In this document: in pieces, positions 1-9,149 of the stretch
Position numbering within the stretch: the stretch's first letter is position 1
Layout: every line of letters begins with the position of its first letter
Assembly (NCBI RefSeq): GCF_001039355.2
Contig: NW_019775617.1
Span: 267,270 to 288,726 of the forward strand
DNA from: Lingula anatina
Lineage: Eukaryota; Brachiopoda; Lingulata; Lingulida; Lingulidae
Reading direction: 5' to 3'
DNA: 21,457 nucleotides
Notes under the pieces: generated by a model
Told to the model about the DNA's origin: nothing
Database searches by the model: none
Seen by the model: the letters and a program-made list of their open reading frames with translations, nothing else
Position numbers and translations under genes: made by a program

Positions 1-691
1 AAACTGCTGGTAAAGCATTTAAACCACATGCACTGAATTTTCGAACCCGGAGCAGCATATTCATCATGGTGTGGGGCTGCATCAGCATCCATGGCTTGGG
101 CGAATTGATAGTGGTTAATGGAAACATGAATCACTAGAAATATTTCGATGTTTTGGAGTCAGGCTTGCTACCATCTATTACTAACATGTTTGGTGAAAGG
201 AATTATCCATCTGTTCACCAGGATGACAATGCTCCTTGTCACAGGCCCAGAGCAGTTGATGATTGGTTTGACCAACAGGACATTCGCAGGGTGATGTGGC
301 CTGCCCAGAGTCCGGATACAAACATAATAGAAAATGTGTGGAATGATATGTCAAAACTTTTTACAAATGCCCGTCTAACCAGCAGAGAAACTCTGTTATA
401 TTCAGTGTTTCATGCTTGGGCAAGCGTAAGCCCTGAACGCATCAGACAATTAAATGAATCCTTGCCTCGTAGACTGGCACCTATTATTAGGTCACGTGGC
501 TATGCCACTAAATACTAATTTTGGACTTGAAACTACATATTATGGTAGTATGTATATTTTGTTCTCATTTTGTGATTTTTTGTGAAATTTGATGTTAATA
601 AAATGATACCAGGAGCATATCATTCCACAGTCATTTATCTCCCCCATAGTATTGGCTCAGTAGGGGTGACACTTCTTTTGTCCAGTGTGTG
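1..691 (+). mobile_element. Tc1/mariner element, 3' part (left-truncated by window edge)
   Basis: This is the 3' portion of a Tc1-family DNA transposon, comprising the catalytic half of the transposase followed by about 170 bp of 3' untranslated sequence and the terminal inverted repeat. The right end reads ...GTCCAGTGTGTG followed by the TA target dinucleotide at 692-693. The last 170 bp recur almost unchanged at 5690-5871 and, reversed, at 21322-21457, which defines one family with CACACACTGGACAA ends. It lies inside LINE sequence that continues at 694. The 5' end and DNA-binding domain fall outside the window. Confidence 0.9.
3..518 (+). pseudogene. Tc1-like transposase, C-terminal catalytic part, one nonsense codon
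   Basis: The frame starting at base 3 encodes the C-terminal half of a cut-and-paste transposase with an RNase H-like DDE fold. Visible landmarks are the MVWGCIS strand, the second catalytic Asp in HQDDNAPCH, and the catalytic Glu in SPDTNIIENVW, 34 residues later (DD34E, the Tc1 signature). The frame is broken once, by TAG at 135-137, and is otherwise open to a stop at 516-518. The first catalytic Asp and the helix-turn-helix region lie left of the window. One premature stop makes this copy inactive, but its low decay suggests a fairly recent insertion. The family assignment is firm. Confidence 0.9.
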
Positions 692-693
692 TA

Positions 694-1920
694 CCTTGGT
701 ATTCTCTTTACAAGATCACAGCTGCTCAATTGAACTTATACGTAAGGGCAAAGAAAGTTCTTTTTAGTCTGAAAAGTTATATGCCACTATGTAATAGTAA
801 TAGGATGTCGTCCTCACTGAAAGAAAAACTTTTTGACACTCTGATCATACCGGTGGCTACATATGCTGTTGAAGTTTGGGGCTCGTCAATAATCACCGAC
901 ATATGACATATCTACCGCAGAAAAAATCCATTGAGACTTTTGTAAAGAACTCCTAGGTGAACATTCTAAAAGTACAAACCAGGCCGCCAGAGGAGAACTC
1001 GGTAGGCTACCAGTATCCTTTAAAATCCAAACACAACTTATAAAATTGGCAAAAAAATTAAACCTGGAAGATAATAGTGTGTTGAAACAGGCCTACCTGG
1101 ATGAAATAGAAACTTACAATTTTTTTAATACATCCAATCTTACAGAGATAAAGCAGGAAAACAAGTCATGATACGAAGGTGTGAGACAAATACCTTTTGA
1201 GAATGGCTTTGGTGATGTGTGGCTAGGCCAAAGATATGATAAAAACTTTATCCAGCGGTTTAGGGAAAGGATCAGGAACATAAATAACACAAGAATGGCA
1301 GAGAGACATAACCAACACCAAGTCCAAAGTGCAAGTTTATTGTCAATACAAGAACAAATGTGTGAAGGAGATACTTAGATACAATTAAAGATAGAGATAA
1401 ATGCACCACTTTAACCAGATTCTGCATAAGTGCACACAACATAGGTATTGAAACAGGTAGACATTAAAAAAATCCTCAAGCAGACATATTTTGCAAAAAG
1501 TGTCATTCTGGGGAAATAGAAGATGAAATCCATTTCTTAGTGTCATGCCCCCTTTATACAGATCTCCGATATAATCTTTATTCAGTGTACAAAAAAAACA
1601 ATATAGTGACTTCGAGCATCTCACCAGAATGGATAAATTTAAAAACTAATGACTGGTAAGAAGAACGAACATATGATTGCTCTTGCCAAATATTTATGGT
1701 TAGCCTTCCAAAAAAGGGACTGTGCTGCACCCATTACCAACAAGTGTACTGGCAGTTGAGTAGGTAGAGCCAAATACGATTTGTATTTTTCTTACAAGTA
1801 GTCATACTATATCACTATTTAACATAATCCATATTTATTTATAATTGCATTTCTATATTGTACATTTTCATCTACCCATGTAGAAACATCCGATACAATG
1901 AATAAATATACTTATAATTA
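694..1920 (+). mobile_element. LINE retrotransposon 3' fragment (RT C-terminal region and 3' UTR)
   Basis: This is a decayed non-LTR retrotransposon. Conceptual translation in shifting frames gives the region just after the reverse transcriptase palm: a basic stretch ending in LFSLKSYM, then KLFDTLIIPVATYAVEVWG (about 808-882). The EVWG motif is typical of the RT-thumb boundary in many LINE ORF2 proteins. Further on are ARGELGRLP (about 985-1011), a tail with FGDVWLGQRYDKNF (about 1208-1249) and a C-terminal CCHC-like finger, C-x2-C-x9-H-x4-C (about 1495-1550). Several frameshifts and stops make it non-functional. The 3' end is AT-rich and not sharply defined. The Tc1 element at 1-691 interrupts it, so the 5' part lies left of the window. 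Confidence 0.8.
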
Positions 1921-2100
1921 TGTATTTAATTTTTTAATATTTATCTTCAAATGATAATTTAAAAAAATGAGAAAATTGTGTTTGTCTAAGAATGAACATA
2001 TTTATCACAGTATGATTTCTTACATCTTCTTTTTAATCAAATACTTGTACCAAGACAGAGGTCTAGTTCAGCAATAAAAGATTTATGGATATTTTGACAG
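1921..2100 (+). other. Intron-type sequence upstream of copy A exon 1
   Basis: From about 1930 this stretch aligns with 16715-16869 upstream of the equivalent copy B exon. Shared words include TCAAATACTTGTA and AGAGGTCTA, and both end in a TTGACAG acceptor. It is where recognisable homology between the two gene copies begins; the LINE occupies the sequence to its left. I see no start codon or promoter here. Confidence 0.5.
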
Positions 2101-2179
2101 AGTGAGAACGTCAGGCCTTCGCATTCAACATTAGGAGAGCAAGTTTCTCCCGATGATGTTGGTCACTCACCGTGTCAAG
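2101..2179 (+). CDS. Copy A, small exon 1 of the protease-domain gene (partial gene)
   Basis: A 79-nt exon between a TTTTGACAG acceptor and a CAAG|GTAGGT donor. Its copy B counterpart at 16870-16954 has the same splice sites and flanks and differs by 6 nt, a whole-codon change that supports coding. It is open only when read from the first base (AGT GAG ...); the frame starting at the next base hits a stop here, and the third hits TGA at once. It encodes about 26 polar residues rich in Ser, Pro and His with no recognised domain. It starts in phase 0 (or phase 2 if the overlapping AG is used) and ends in phase 1, matching the later exons. The upstream exon is not identified. Confidence 0.6.
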
Positions 2180-2551
2180 GTAGGTTAATATGAGATCTCA
2201 CTGGAATAGTTTGGATGTTTTTGTTATACGAGGGAGAGAGCGAGAAAGAGGGAGCCTGCGTTTCAATGCTTTTCCCGTAATGACAAATCAATAGTTAGTC
2301 CACATTAGTTAGTCCACAGTTGTTAGCGATTTTCCCCATTCCGCCGACACACACACGCACACACTTCGTTCTCTTCGGCTGTTTCTTGTACTAACTCTAA
2401 ATTTCAATTCCAGTTAACTTTTCAATACACAATGTTATTAATCGTTTCATTTTTATATCTCAAACTTGTCATTAATATTTCGCTTTTAAGAGCTCAAACA
2501 GAATGCAATTTTTGACGTACATAAAATTACATTATTACATTAGTTGAATAG
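2180..2551 (+). other. Intron A1, carrying a deletion relative to copy B
   Basis: After the GTAGGTTAATAT donor the intron matches copy B only to about 2230. Homology resumes near 2330 with copy B sequence at about 18800 (TTTTCCCCA, GGCTGTTTCT against AGCTGTTTCTC). About 1.8 kb of copy B, including its possible exon at 18487-18584, therefore has no counterpart here. A short CA-rich tract lies at about 2346-2363. Confidence 0.55.

Positions 2552-2602
<51 letters not shown>
2552..2602. repeat. (ATT)n microsatellite
   Basis: About 17 uninterrupted trinucleotide units. An interrupted ATT tract lies at the equivalent position in copy B (about 19069-19107), so the repeat predates the gene duplication. 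The apparent poly-Leu reading frame here is an artefact. Confidence 0.95.
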
Positions 2603-2604
<2 letters not shown>

Positions 2605-2729
2605 CATTTATTTATCAAAAGCAGTTTTCAAGATTAGGGGGAGGCTTTTCTCTCATATCTCCAATCAAAATGCCCATTTGTTTAAACTTTAACTTAATTT
2701 TATATTTTGGCATGTTTTATGATACATAG

Positions 2730-2762
2730 ATATTATAAATATTATTTCAAGTAAAAAGTCAG
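2730..2762 (+). CDS. Copy A, small exon 2 (phase 1-1 microexon)
   Basis: A 33-nt exon between ACATAG and TCAG|GTAAGTGCGAC. The copy B counterpart at 19172-19210 is 39 nt and shares the end TTTCAAGT..AAAGTC.G and the GTAAGTGCGAC donor. The 6-nt difference is exactly two codons. Read in phase 1 it gives about 11 residues ending in SSKKS, and it joins the preceding exon in frame. Such a small exon can only be trusted because of the conserved copy; the acceptor in copy A is weaker than in copy B. Confidence 0.55.
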
Positions 2763-3106
2763 GTAAGTGCGACGCAACCAATAAAATAAAGTTACTGGTT
2801 GCAAAATAAAATCTATTTTAATATAGTTGTATTTTGAAATTGCAGAGTAGCATCTAGCACGCATGTGATATTTTGAAGATAAATACAGTCACAGAAAATT
2901 GAACAAACAGTTAAACAGTCGTAATTGTATAAAATAATAATATTATAAATTGTCAACATCAGTTAAAATCACTATATTCTGTCGATGGGTTCCAGCTATA
3001 CAATTGTTGTGATGTATCATTTTGGTGAATAAAAGCTTTGATTGCTAAGGAAAATGTTGCTCATAAAATGTTTACGCTTTGTCAATTTGTAATTATTCTG
3101 TCTTAG

Positions 3107-3159
3107 TGCATCGACAGGTTTTAGAAGGTGATATTTCCATATCTCTGAAATATATTTGA
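3107..3159 (+). pseudogene. Copy A relic of exon B5, donor site deleted
   Basis: The acceptor TTCTGTCTTAG and the following coding sequence match the copy B exon 20132-20194 (shared GAAGGTGAT, TTTCC, TCT). Here the frame runs into TGA at 3157-3159 and there is no donor: about 85 bp present in copy B, holding the end of the exon, CAAG|GTAAAT and the first part of the intron, is missing. Because the ancestral exon was phase 1-1, skipping this relic keeps the rest of copy A in frame. Confidence 0.65.
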
Positions 3160-4180
3160 ATATATGGATCAAGTGGTAAATTCAACTTAGGAAAAATGAA
3201 AATTACAATTACTGAATGTATTTCTTGTATCTGCGAGCTCTCTAAAAACAGACGGTTATATTTCTGTAGATCCGCTACCGTTATGGTATACAGAACCACA
3301 AAGCGAGACATTTTAAATTGAATTTTATACCAAAGCACGTACTTTGTCTTCTCTAAATGTTCACCGCCTCTGAGGATTTTGTAAACCTTCGCCCAAAACT
3401 CCTTATTTACTTTTGGGTAAGAAATAATTCTTCAGTGATCAGTGACTAAATTAAGTAACCTTTACACGTATGTCATCTTACAGGTGACGTCATAATTCCG
3501 ATTTTGGGATAAAAACTGAAAAATTGGTTTCTCAAATTTCTTTCTTACCTGAGTACCCATAAACACCGTTTTAACGCCAATTTAAACCATTTAGTACTCC
3601 AAAACCCTGCCAGCGATTTTTATTTAAAGGCCAAGTTCAGATTTTATCTTTCATACAGCAAAATAAAACCTTCGTTTAATAAAAATCTGTGATAACGGGC
3701 TAATAACTCCATAACAAAAACCAAATCGGGATTGTAACTCATACTCTTGCGGTCCACTATGCCAATTTTCATGATAAAATCTTGTTCAGGGATGAAGTTA
3801 CCTCCCATACCGATTGCTATCTCATCTCAAAACAGAAAGGTGTTAAATATACAATTAAAGCTTTGAGTTGCCTATACTTATACATTGCAACGAAAAAATA
3901 TAAAGGCCAATATTTAATATTTTTGGGAGATTTTCCATTGTTTTAAATAAGCACAAAGATAGATGCATTACTGAATTATTAGATGCAGGTATCTGGATGA
4001 TAATAAAGGGTAACAATATGTACGTTTTGCTTAATATTCTAACTTAAATACAGGTTAAGCATTAAGTCTGGTTGTTAAAGTTTTTTGTTGAAAGTATGTG
4101 TAACAACACAGATAAAAGAGACAATCCCTCTTTAAACGACAACCTGGCAGAATATAACCTAACGCCACTACAAGATATAT
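3160..4180 (+). other. Intron sequence, no recognised gene
   Basis: The first 200 bp parallel copy B introns (TGAATGTATTTCTTGT, CTGCGAGCTCTC, TATATTTCTGTAGATCC). From about 3350 to 4180 I find no clear counterpart in copy B and no coding potential. ACTTTGTCTTCTCTAAATG at 3350-3368 recurs with small changes near 4480 and 20957, which suggests old cassette duplication. Confidence 0.5.
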
Positions 4181-4584
4181 CATATATAAAAGTCACGCAT
4201 TTTATACTGTAGTTTGCGACCCAATAAGCCGGACAACATTTTTTTACTTTTAGGATTATTTCATTATTTTAATCTGAAAATGAAGCATGTGTAAGATAAT
4301 ATTGTTATTGATTTTCATATTTACAGTACTTTCTACTTGTTTATCACTTTATCAAACAAGAAATATTTTTGCAAAATGATGTTGTTATTTGGTTATCACC
4401 ATAAGTGCAATTGCCATAAGATTGAAAACCATACTGCAAAAAATATTTAGATAAAGGATTAATTTAAATACTAACTTTGTCTTTTCTAAATGATCACTTT
4501 CATTGTTATATAAACGTTTTGTTCAACATTTTGAAACAGTAGGGTGCATCTTAAATGCGAGTTAAAATTTGCCTGATTGTTCAG
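4181..4584 (+). repeat. Intron cassette homologous to 20700-21045 in copy B
   Basis: Ordered shared words include ATTATTTCAT, TCTGAAAATGA, TTTGCAAAATGAT, TTGTTATTTGGTT, TTTGTCTTxTCTAAATGATCACTTTC and AAACAGTAG. The stretch leads into the acceptor of the exon at 4585. This shows collinearity of the two gene copies around the last small exons. Confidence 0.65.
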
Positions 4585-4677
4585 ACAATACCTTACCAGA
4601 CCGTCTTGTTGTATGTGCAGATAACACCAGAGTTAAGACGGAATATATTCCTACACCACTAACCGAAGATGAAATTG
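4585..4677 (+). CDS. Copy A, small exon 3 (phase 1-1), last before the protease exon
   Basis: A 93-nt exon (31 codons) with acceptor GATTGTTCAG and donor ATTG|GTAAGT. Phase 1 on both sides joins it in frame to 2730-2762 upstream and 6686-8412 downstream. It encodes a polar segment with LPDRLVV, a Thr/Pro-rich part and an acidic end, TEDEI; no known domain is recognised. No sequence equivalent is obvious among the copy B exons, so it may be specific to copy A or match an exon beyond the right edge. A 47-T run starts five bases into its downstream intron. Confidence 0.6.
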
Positions 4678-4680
4678 GTA

Positions 4681-4682
<2 letters not shown>

Positions 4683-4730
<48 letters not shown>

Positions 4731-4743
4731 GGGGGGGGGGGGG
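4683..4743. repeat. T47-G14 homopolymer pair at an intron start
   Basis: A run of 47 T followed directly by 14 G, immediately after a splice donor. Homopolymers this long are prone to assembly and sequencing error, so exact lengths should not be trusted. Confidence 0.9.
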
Positions 4744-5348
4744 TTATTTTATATAGCCAACGTGCATTACATGTGCACTCTTGCCCAAAATGGTTGGTAC
4801 ACGGAAATTTTGGGATGCATATCGCCCTGTGTCTTTCATTATTATTAAAATTACCAAATTAATAATGTTTATATTGTTAAAAATGTGAGGCTGGAGGATT
4901 GGTAAAGTCAAGGAGATACAACCTATGCAAATTTGAAAAAAGCGTTTATTTATTTAGGTTTTTTTTCCCATGCCCCCAAAAAGAGTACTTTTTTTACATA
5001 ACAGTACCAAGTGAAAAATTAAACATAAATGTATACTGTGATTGACAAATTAATATAAAATTAGGGGAAATTGTCAAGAGACATCTTCACAGTTCATTAT
5101 TAATCTTAATAGCGGATATGCCCACCCCGAGCGTGGATAATGACGGCGTGGCATACTGTGAACTAGAGTTACAGCTCTTTGTAGATGAATTCTGGTCCAT
5201 TCATCTTGAGGGGCATTTCGCAGTTCATCTAGATTTGCAGGGGAGAGTTTCTCCTCTGAATAGCACGACCAAGTTCATCTCACATGTGCTCAATTGGGTT
5301 TGCATCTGGGCTTCTTGGCATCAGCTGAATGTTGTTTTGTCGGATATA

Positions 5349-5871
5349 CACACACTGGACAATAGAAGTGTCGCCCCCTAAATCAGAGTAATAAAAGTAG
5401 GCAGATCTCAGGTAGTTATAATGCCTGGTATACTTATAATGTGACTAATGAGTATAAAACCGCTATACCATGGAATTGTATTGTTAGTTTTGTACATGTA
5501 CAGCCAATTTTATTCCTGTCTTCATCCAATATGGCAAGATACAGGCAATTATCTAACGGTTATAGGCGTCAAGCTATTAACCCGAAGAGGTGGAATATAA
5601 GCAATGTCAGAAAATCGAAACAATTGAATTGTTCAGTCAGAACCGTGCATAGGGTCTGGTCTCGGTAGAGAAACACTGCCACTAAGTACTAAGTACTAAT
5701 TTTGGACTTGAAACTGCATATCTTGGTAGAATGTATATTTTGTTCTCATTTTGTGATTTTTGAGAAATTTGATGTTAATAAAATGATACCAGGAGCATAT
5801 CATTCCACAGTCATTTATCTCCCCCATAGTATTGGTTCAGTAGGGGTGACACATCTATTGTCCAGTGTGTG
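5349..5871 (+). mobile_element. Nested internally deleted Tc1 element (523 bp)
   Basis: Both ends carry CACACACTGGACAAT-type inverted repeats and are flanked by TA (5347-5348 and 5872-5873), a Tc1 target-site duplication. The right 180 bp match the 3' end of the element at 521-691 nearly base for base. Inside, the start of a transposase is joined directly to its last few codons, so the whole catalytic core is missing. It would need transposase supplied elsewhere to move. Confidence 0.9.
5531..5668 (+). pseudogene. Tc1 transposase N-terminal fragment (helix-turn-helix)
   Basis: The frame from ATG at 5531 gives about 45 residues, starting MARYRQLSNGYRRQAI and ending in NCSVRTVHRVWSR before TAG. 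This resembles the first helix-turn-helix of the paired-like DNA-binding domain of Tc1 transposases. The following bases (CACTGCCACTAAGTACTAA) match the end of the transposase at 1-518, showing where the internal deletion closed. The fragment has no catalytic residues. Confidence 0.75.
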
Positions 5872-6685
5872 TAGTCTGCAATTAAGCGGACTGTGAGGGG
5901 AGTTGCATTGTCATGTTGCAATCTAAAATTGTCTTTGTATATCCCTCTTGCGAACGGCTCCAGGTTCTGCCGGAGAGAGTCTTTATATCTGGCAGCGTTA
6001 AGGTATTCATCCAGAGGAAGCAATGGGCAAATACCGCTGCAGCAAATGGCACCCCAAACATGTACAGAACCATCTCCTCCAGCTATTGTTTCCTGGATAT
6101 TTTCTGATAACAGCCTCTCCCCAGGGAGCCTACGCACTCTCATAGCTGGGGGAGGTGGTACCCGCTATTAAGATTAATAATGAACTCTGAAGGTGTTTCT
6201 TGACATTTCCCCTAATTTCATATTTATTGTCAATCACAGTATAAATTTATGTTTAATTTTTCACTTGGTACTGTTATGTAAAAAAGTACTCTTTTTTGGG
6301 GCATGAAAAAAAAAAAACCCTAAATAATTAACGCTTTTTTCACATTTGCATTGGTTGTTTCTCCTTGACTTGACCAATCCTCCAGCTTCACATATTTAAC
6401 AATATTAACATTATTAATTTGGTAATATCAATAATAATGAAAGAAACAGGGCGATATGCATCCCAAAATTTCCGTGTACCAACCATTTTGGGCAAGAGTG
6501 TATATCAAGAAAATGTTTGTTGAATCGTGGCATAGGTCTTCTCATCTTGAAATTAAACAGCACGTCTTTACAATACATTGGACTAAATTCTTGAAAATTT
6601 ACCGTGTACCATTTTATATTTTATTGTTGCCAACACATAGAAAATTCCTTAATAGTTGCAATATATTTGTATATATCCCAAATAG

Positions 6686-8412
6686 AGAGACTGGAGACGA
6701 AGGCCTTCAAACTGGATGACGATCTTAATGCTTTGAACGACTGGAATTTCATTCAAGCCTTTGCAGCAAAACGAGAACCAACCCAACAAGAAAAAGAACA
6801 AATTTCGGCCGAACACGTGTATGTCATCGTATACGTACGTTCGAAACTGGAGAAGAATTGTACACAAATAAGGGATGTTTGGCAAAAATCGGGGATTGAA
6901 AAGGAATTTTCACATGTAAAGCTCATGTTGTTGGAGTACTTTTCTTCGAACGGATCCGGAATTCCAGTCAATGCTGAACCAGCAAATAGTCGGCGAAGAC
7001 AAAAATCAGCAGATTGGGTGAAAAGAATGCTTCCATTAGTACAAAACTTCGATAAAGAAATAAGTGACAAGCACAGCAACATAACCTATATAACAGCGGA
7101 TACATCAGTGTCTAAGGAAAGAGAAAATAGGATAGAAGAAACTGACTGCATCGTTGTCTACATCCCGTATAAGGGAATAGTGCCAATTAGAGAACACTTT
7201 TTCCCGAAGACTTATAAAGGCTTCCCCGTGGACATTCGACGAGGGGTCTTCGAATTCTTAGTGAATGAAAGTTTCGAGCAGCGACTGAAGGCCGGCTGTA
7301 GTGTTAGTAAGTTTGATGAGAAAAACGATCATCTTGGGACAATAGGTATGTTTGTAAAATGTCGCCAAACCAATGAAGTTGGACTTTTAACAGCTTATCA
7401 TGTTATCACAGGTGAGAAAAAAGTAAGGGCGCCAAGTGATCTAAGAGAACATGCAGAAAAGAAAGAAATTTTAAAACTTGGTTTGCGAAGAGGGGGGAGT
7501 TCAGATATAGGTTCCAGCATTGCAAGCAGTAACGCTGGACAAGTCCGCGAAAAAACTACCCTTATCCACCAGGCATCCTGCATTGATAGAGCAAATGCAC
7601 AGAGAGAAAGGAGACTGTGTGCATATGTATTCGATAAGATTTTTTACAGCAACAAATTCATACAAGAGCTAAATTTTTTACAGAATATTCGAGTGCCATC
7701 CACTTTGCAGGGCCCTGTAGTTCCCAGTGGCCAAGGACTTGAAACTTTCAGTGATGGTCAGCTGGTCTCTGTAGATCCTGATGTAGGCGTGGACGCCTTG
7801 TTTGCTCCTGTTTTTAGGGATAGAGCTCCAACCGCTGATTTCAAAGACGGTGCAAATGAATTACCGAGATATGGACTAAATAAACAGCTAACTTTCAGAA
7901 ACGCGCAAATTCTCCCTTTAAAAGATCTGTTTGGAAGACCAGGTGCCATGGAAAGTGAAGATGTGATAGTTTACAAAAATGGCTGTACAACAAACCTTAC
8001 CCAAGGCAAAATCAGATTTTTTGGTTCTGTAGCTTTCCCTCATCAGCAACGCCCCGTTAGAACGCCTACACTTCGCGGCTACCAGGGACATATGACATCT
8101 GTTAAACTCAAAAATCTGTTAGAGGTCGAACGAGCAATAGCTGGTGTGGGTCCCAGTCGCGTGTTTGCTGATGGAGGGGATTCTGGGTCCATTGTTTTTT
8201 CGGTGAATTTCCCCAGGGATGACCGAGTTGGCTTATTGAGCGATGACCACATAGATATTGTCGGAATGCTTATAGGTAGACTCACTAACACTGACATATA
8301 CGTTGTGACTCCAATAGAAGCAGTTTTTGAAGCCCTTGATGTAGAACTTCTCAACAATGGCGACTATAACGAAATTGAAGAATTATGGAGGAACAGAAAT
8401 ATAAACGACTAA
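6686..8412 (+). CDS. Copy A terminal exon: PA-clan (trypsin-like) serine peptidase domain protein
   Basis: About 575 codons are open from a phase-1 acceptor (ATCCCAAATAG|AG) to TAA at 8410-8412. I chose the splice start over an upstream in-frame ATG at 6604 because the codons between are AT-rich and intron-like, and because the preceding exon ends in phase 1. Counting from the Glu at the junction, residues 1 to about 105 are charged and probably helical, and about 130-225 include VVYIPYKG and GFPVDIRRG. The peptidase domain runs from about 210 to 565: GLLTAYHV (His239), GVDALFAPV (Asp370) and GGDSGSIVF (Ser500), the triad order of chymotrypsin-like enzymes. His-Ser spacing of 261 residues exceeds a typical trypsin and implies a large insertion around residues 250-340. 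There is no signal peptide or membrane segment in this exon, suggesting an intracellular protein if the upstream exons add none. All triad residues are intact. The substrate is unknown. The fold is well supported by motifs; the N-terminal part is unrecognised. Confidence 0.8.
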
Positions 8413-8460
8413 AGCCTACAGTACATTTAACCCTTGTGTCCCACGTTGAAACCATAGAGT

Positions 8461-8861
8461 TTTTAAATTATTGTTTTTCTTTTTATCAAGAGCTTATAAA
8501 ATATGTGGGTATTACCTCCAATATTTCTGTGACTGTCAGTCACCATCATCAGGGAGTAAATGACTAGGATCATTTCACCTGGAATGAAAATCCAGGTCAA
8601 TTGCCCCTAATCACTGGCCTTGTGTTGTAAGTGTTACATCCTCCCCACGGGGCTCCTCTGCATCCCTCTGAAGCACCGTGAGGTAGATACATGTAGCTGG
8701 TAGATCATACCCCCCCTCTCTGTTCGGGTCTGGTTGTTTGGTCCTGGTGTGTACAGCTTCTGCTAATTTTCTTATGATGGTGACTGACAGTCACAGAAAT
8801 ATTGGAGGTAATAGCCACATATTTAATAAGCTCTTGATAAAAAGAAAAACAATAATTTAAA
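8461..8861. mobile_element. Non-autonomous inverted-repeat (fold-back) element in the 3' flank of copy A
   Basis: Arms of about 89 bp at 8461-8549 and 8774-8861 are inverted copies with few mismatches, sharing GTGACTGTCAGTCACCATCAT and TTTTTATCAAGAGCTTAT-type words. Within each arm GTGACTGTCAGTCAC is itself a short palindrome. The 224-bp centre contains no open frame. It starts 48 bp after the copy A stop codon, so it probably lies in the 3' UTR. Superfamily and target duplication are not identifiable by eye. Confidence 0.75.
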
Positions 8862-9149
8862 TTGATACATACAAAGCTAATGAAACTGTTCTCTCATAGA
8901 CGAGACGATTTGAACTGCAGTACATCGGGGGCGTAACTAGACGTGCGCACGGATGCACTGTGCGTACAATTTTCTGGGCCAACCCTGATATTATTCTCTA
9001 TAAATTTAGTATATTTTTCACGGAATATAATAGAAAATCCCCTTTGATTGTAAATTTAAGTCACCTGAATGTACAAATCCTCTTTAAATTGTAGACGCAC
9101 CATTGTTCTGACACCCTCCTTCTCGTTTGCTTTCACAGAACTGAGGTAA
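8862..9149. other. Short intergenic stretch with a repeat-like boundary at ~8929
   Basis: GGGGGCGTAACTAGACG at about 8929 resembles the ends of abundant animal MITEs of hAT-like type, but I see no matching second end. Nothing else is recognised. Confidence 0.3.

Larger units (their letters stand above)
5116..6160 (-). pseudogene. Tc1-like transposase remnant, interrupted by 5349-5871
   Basis: On the minus strand the right part (6160 down to 5874) encodes LPGERLLSENIQETIAG, then HVWGAICCSG, a middle section ending FARGIYKDNF, and the second catalytic Asp in LQHDNAT. After the nested insertion the left part (5346 down to 5116) resumes, one frame shifted, with LMPRSPDANPIEH, giving the catalytic Glu, and DELGRAIQRRN. 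Several stops and the insertion make it dead. These are standard Tc1 transposase motifs. The N-terminal helix-turn-helix region is absent. Confidence 0.85.
4776..6500 (-). mobile_element. Tc1-like element with ~340-bp terminal inverted repeats, split by a nested insertion
   Basis: The two ends are long inverted repeats, about 4776-5115 and 6162-6500, beginning CACTCTTGCCCAAAATGG. The right end is followed by TA, the Tc1/mariner target; the left flank reads TG, perhaps a mutated TA. Without the 523-bp nested element the original was about 1.2 kb. Only about 520 bp lies between the repeats, room for the catalytic half of a transposase but not for a DNA-binding domain, so this is a non-autonomous derivative. 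It sits in the copy A intron before the protease exon. Boundaries come from reading one arm against the other by eye. Confidence 0.85.

Noticed and set aside
2544-2729. Poly-Leu open frame
   Set aside because: Produced by the ATT microsatellite; no conservation with copy B beyond the repeat.
3270-3315. Possible exon after the conserved acceptor TTTCTGTAG (also at 20373)
   Set aside because: No donor before in-frame stops in either copy; perhaps a decayed exon or coincidence.
4569-4862. 97-codon open frame with a long Phe run
   Set aside because: Only the first third is coding-like and is explained by the exon at 4585-4677; the rest is the T47-G14 tract and transposon end.
5893-6171. Plus-strand open frames over the transposase remnant
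   Set aside because: Shadows of the minus-strand Tc1 transposase, whose motifs are clear.
6604-6685. Upstream in-frame ATG extending the protease exon by 27 codons
   Set aside because: The added residues are intron-like (AT-rich, Tyr/Ile/Phe), and a phase-1 acceptor at 6685 fits the exon chain. The ATG cannot be fully excluded as an alternative start.
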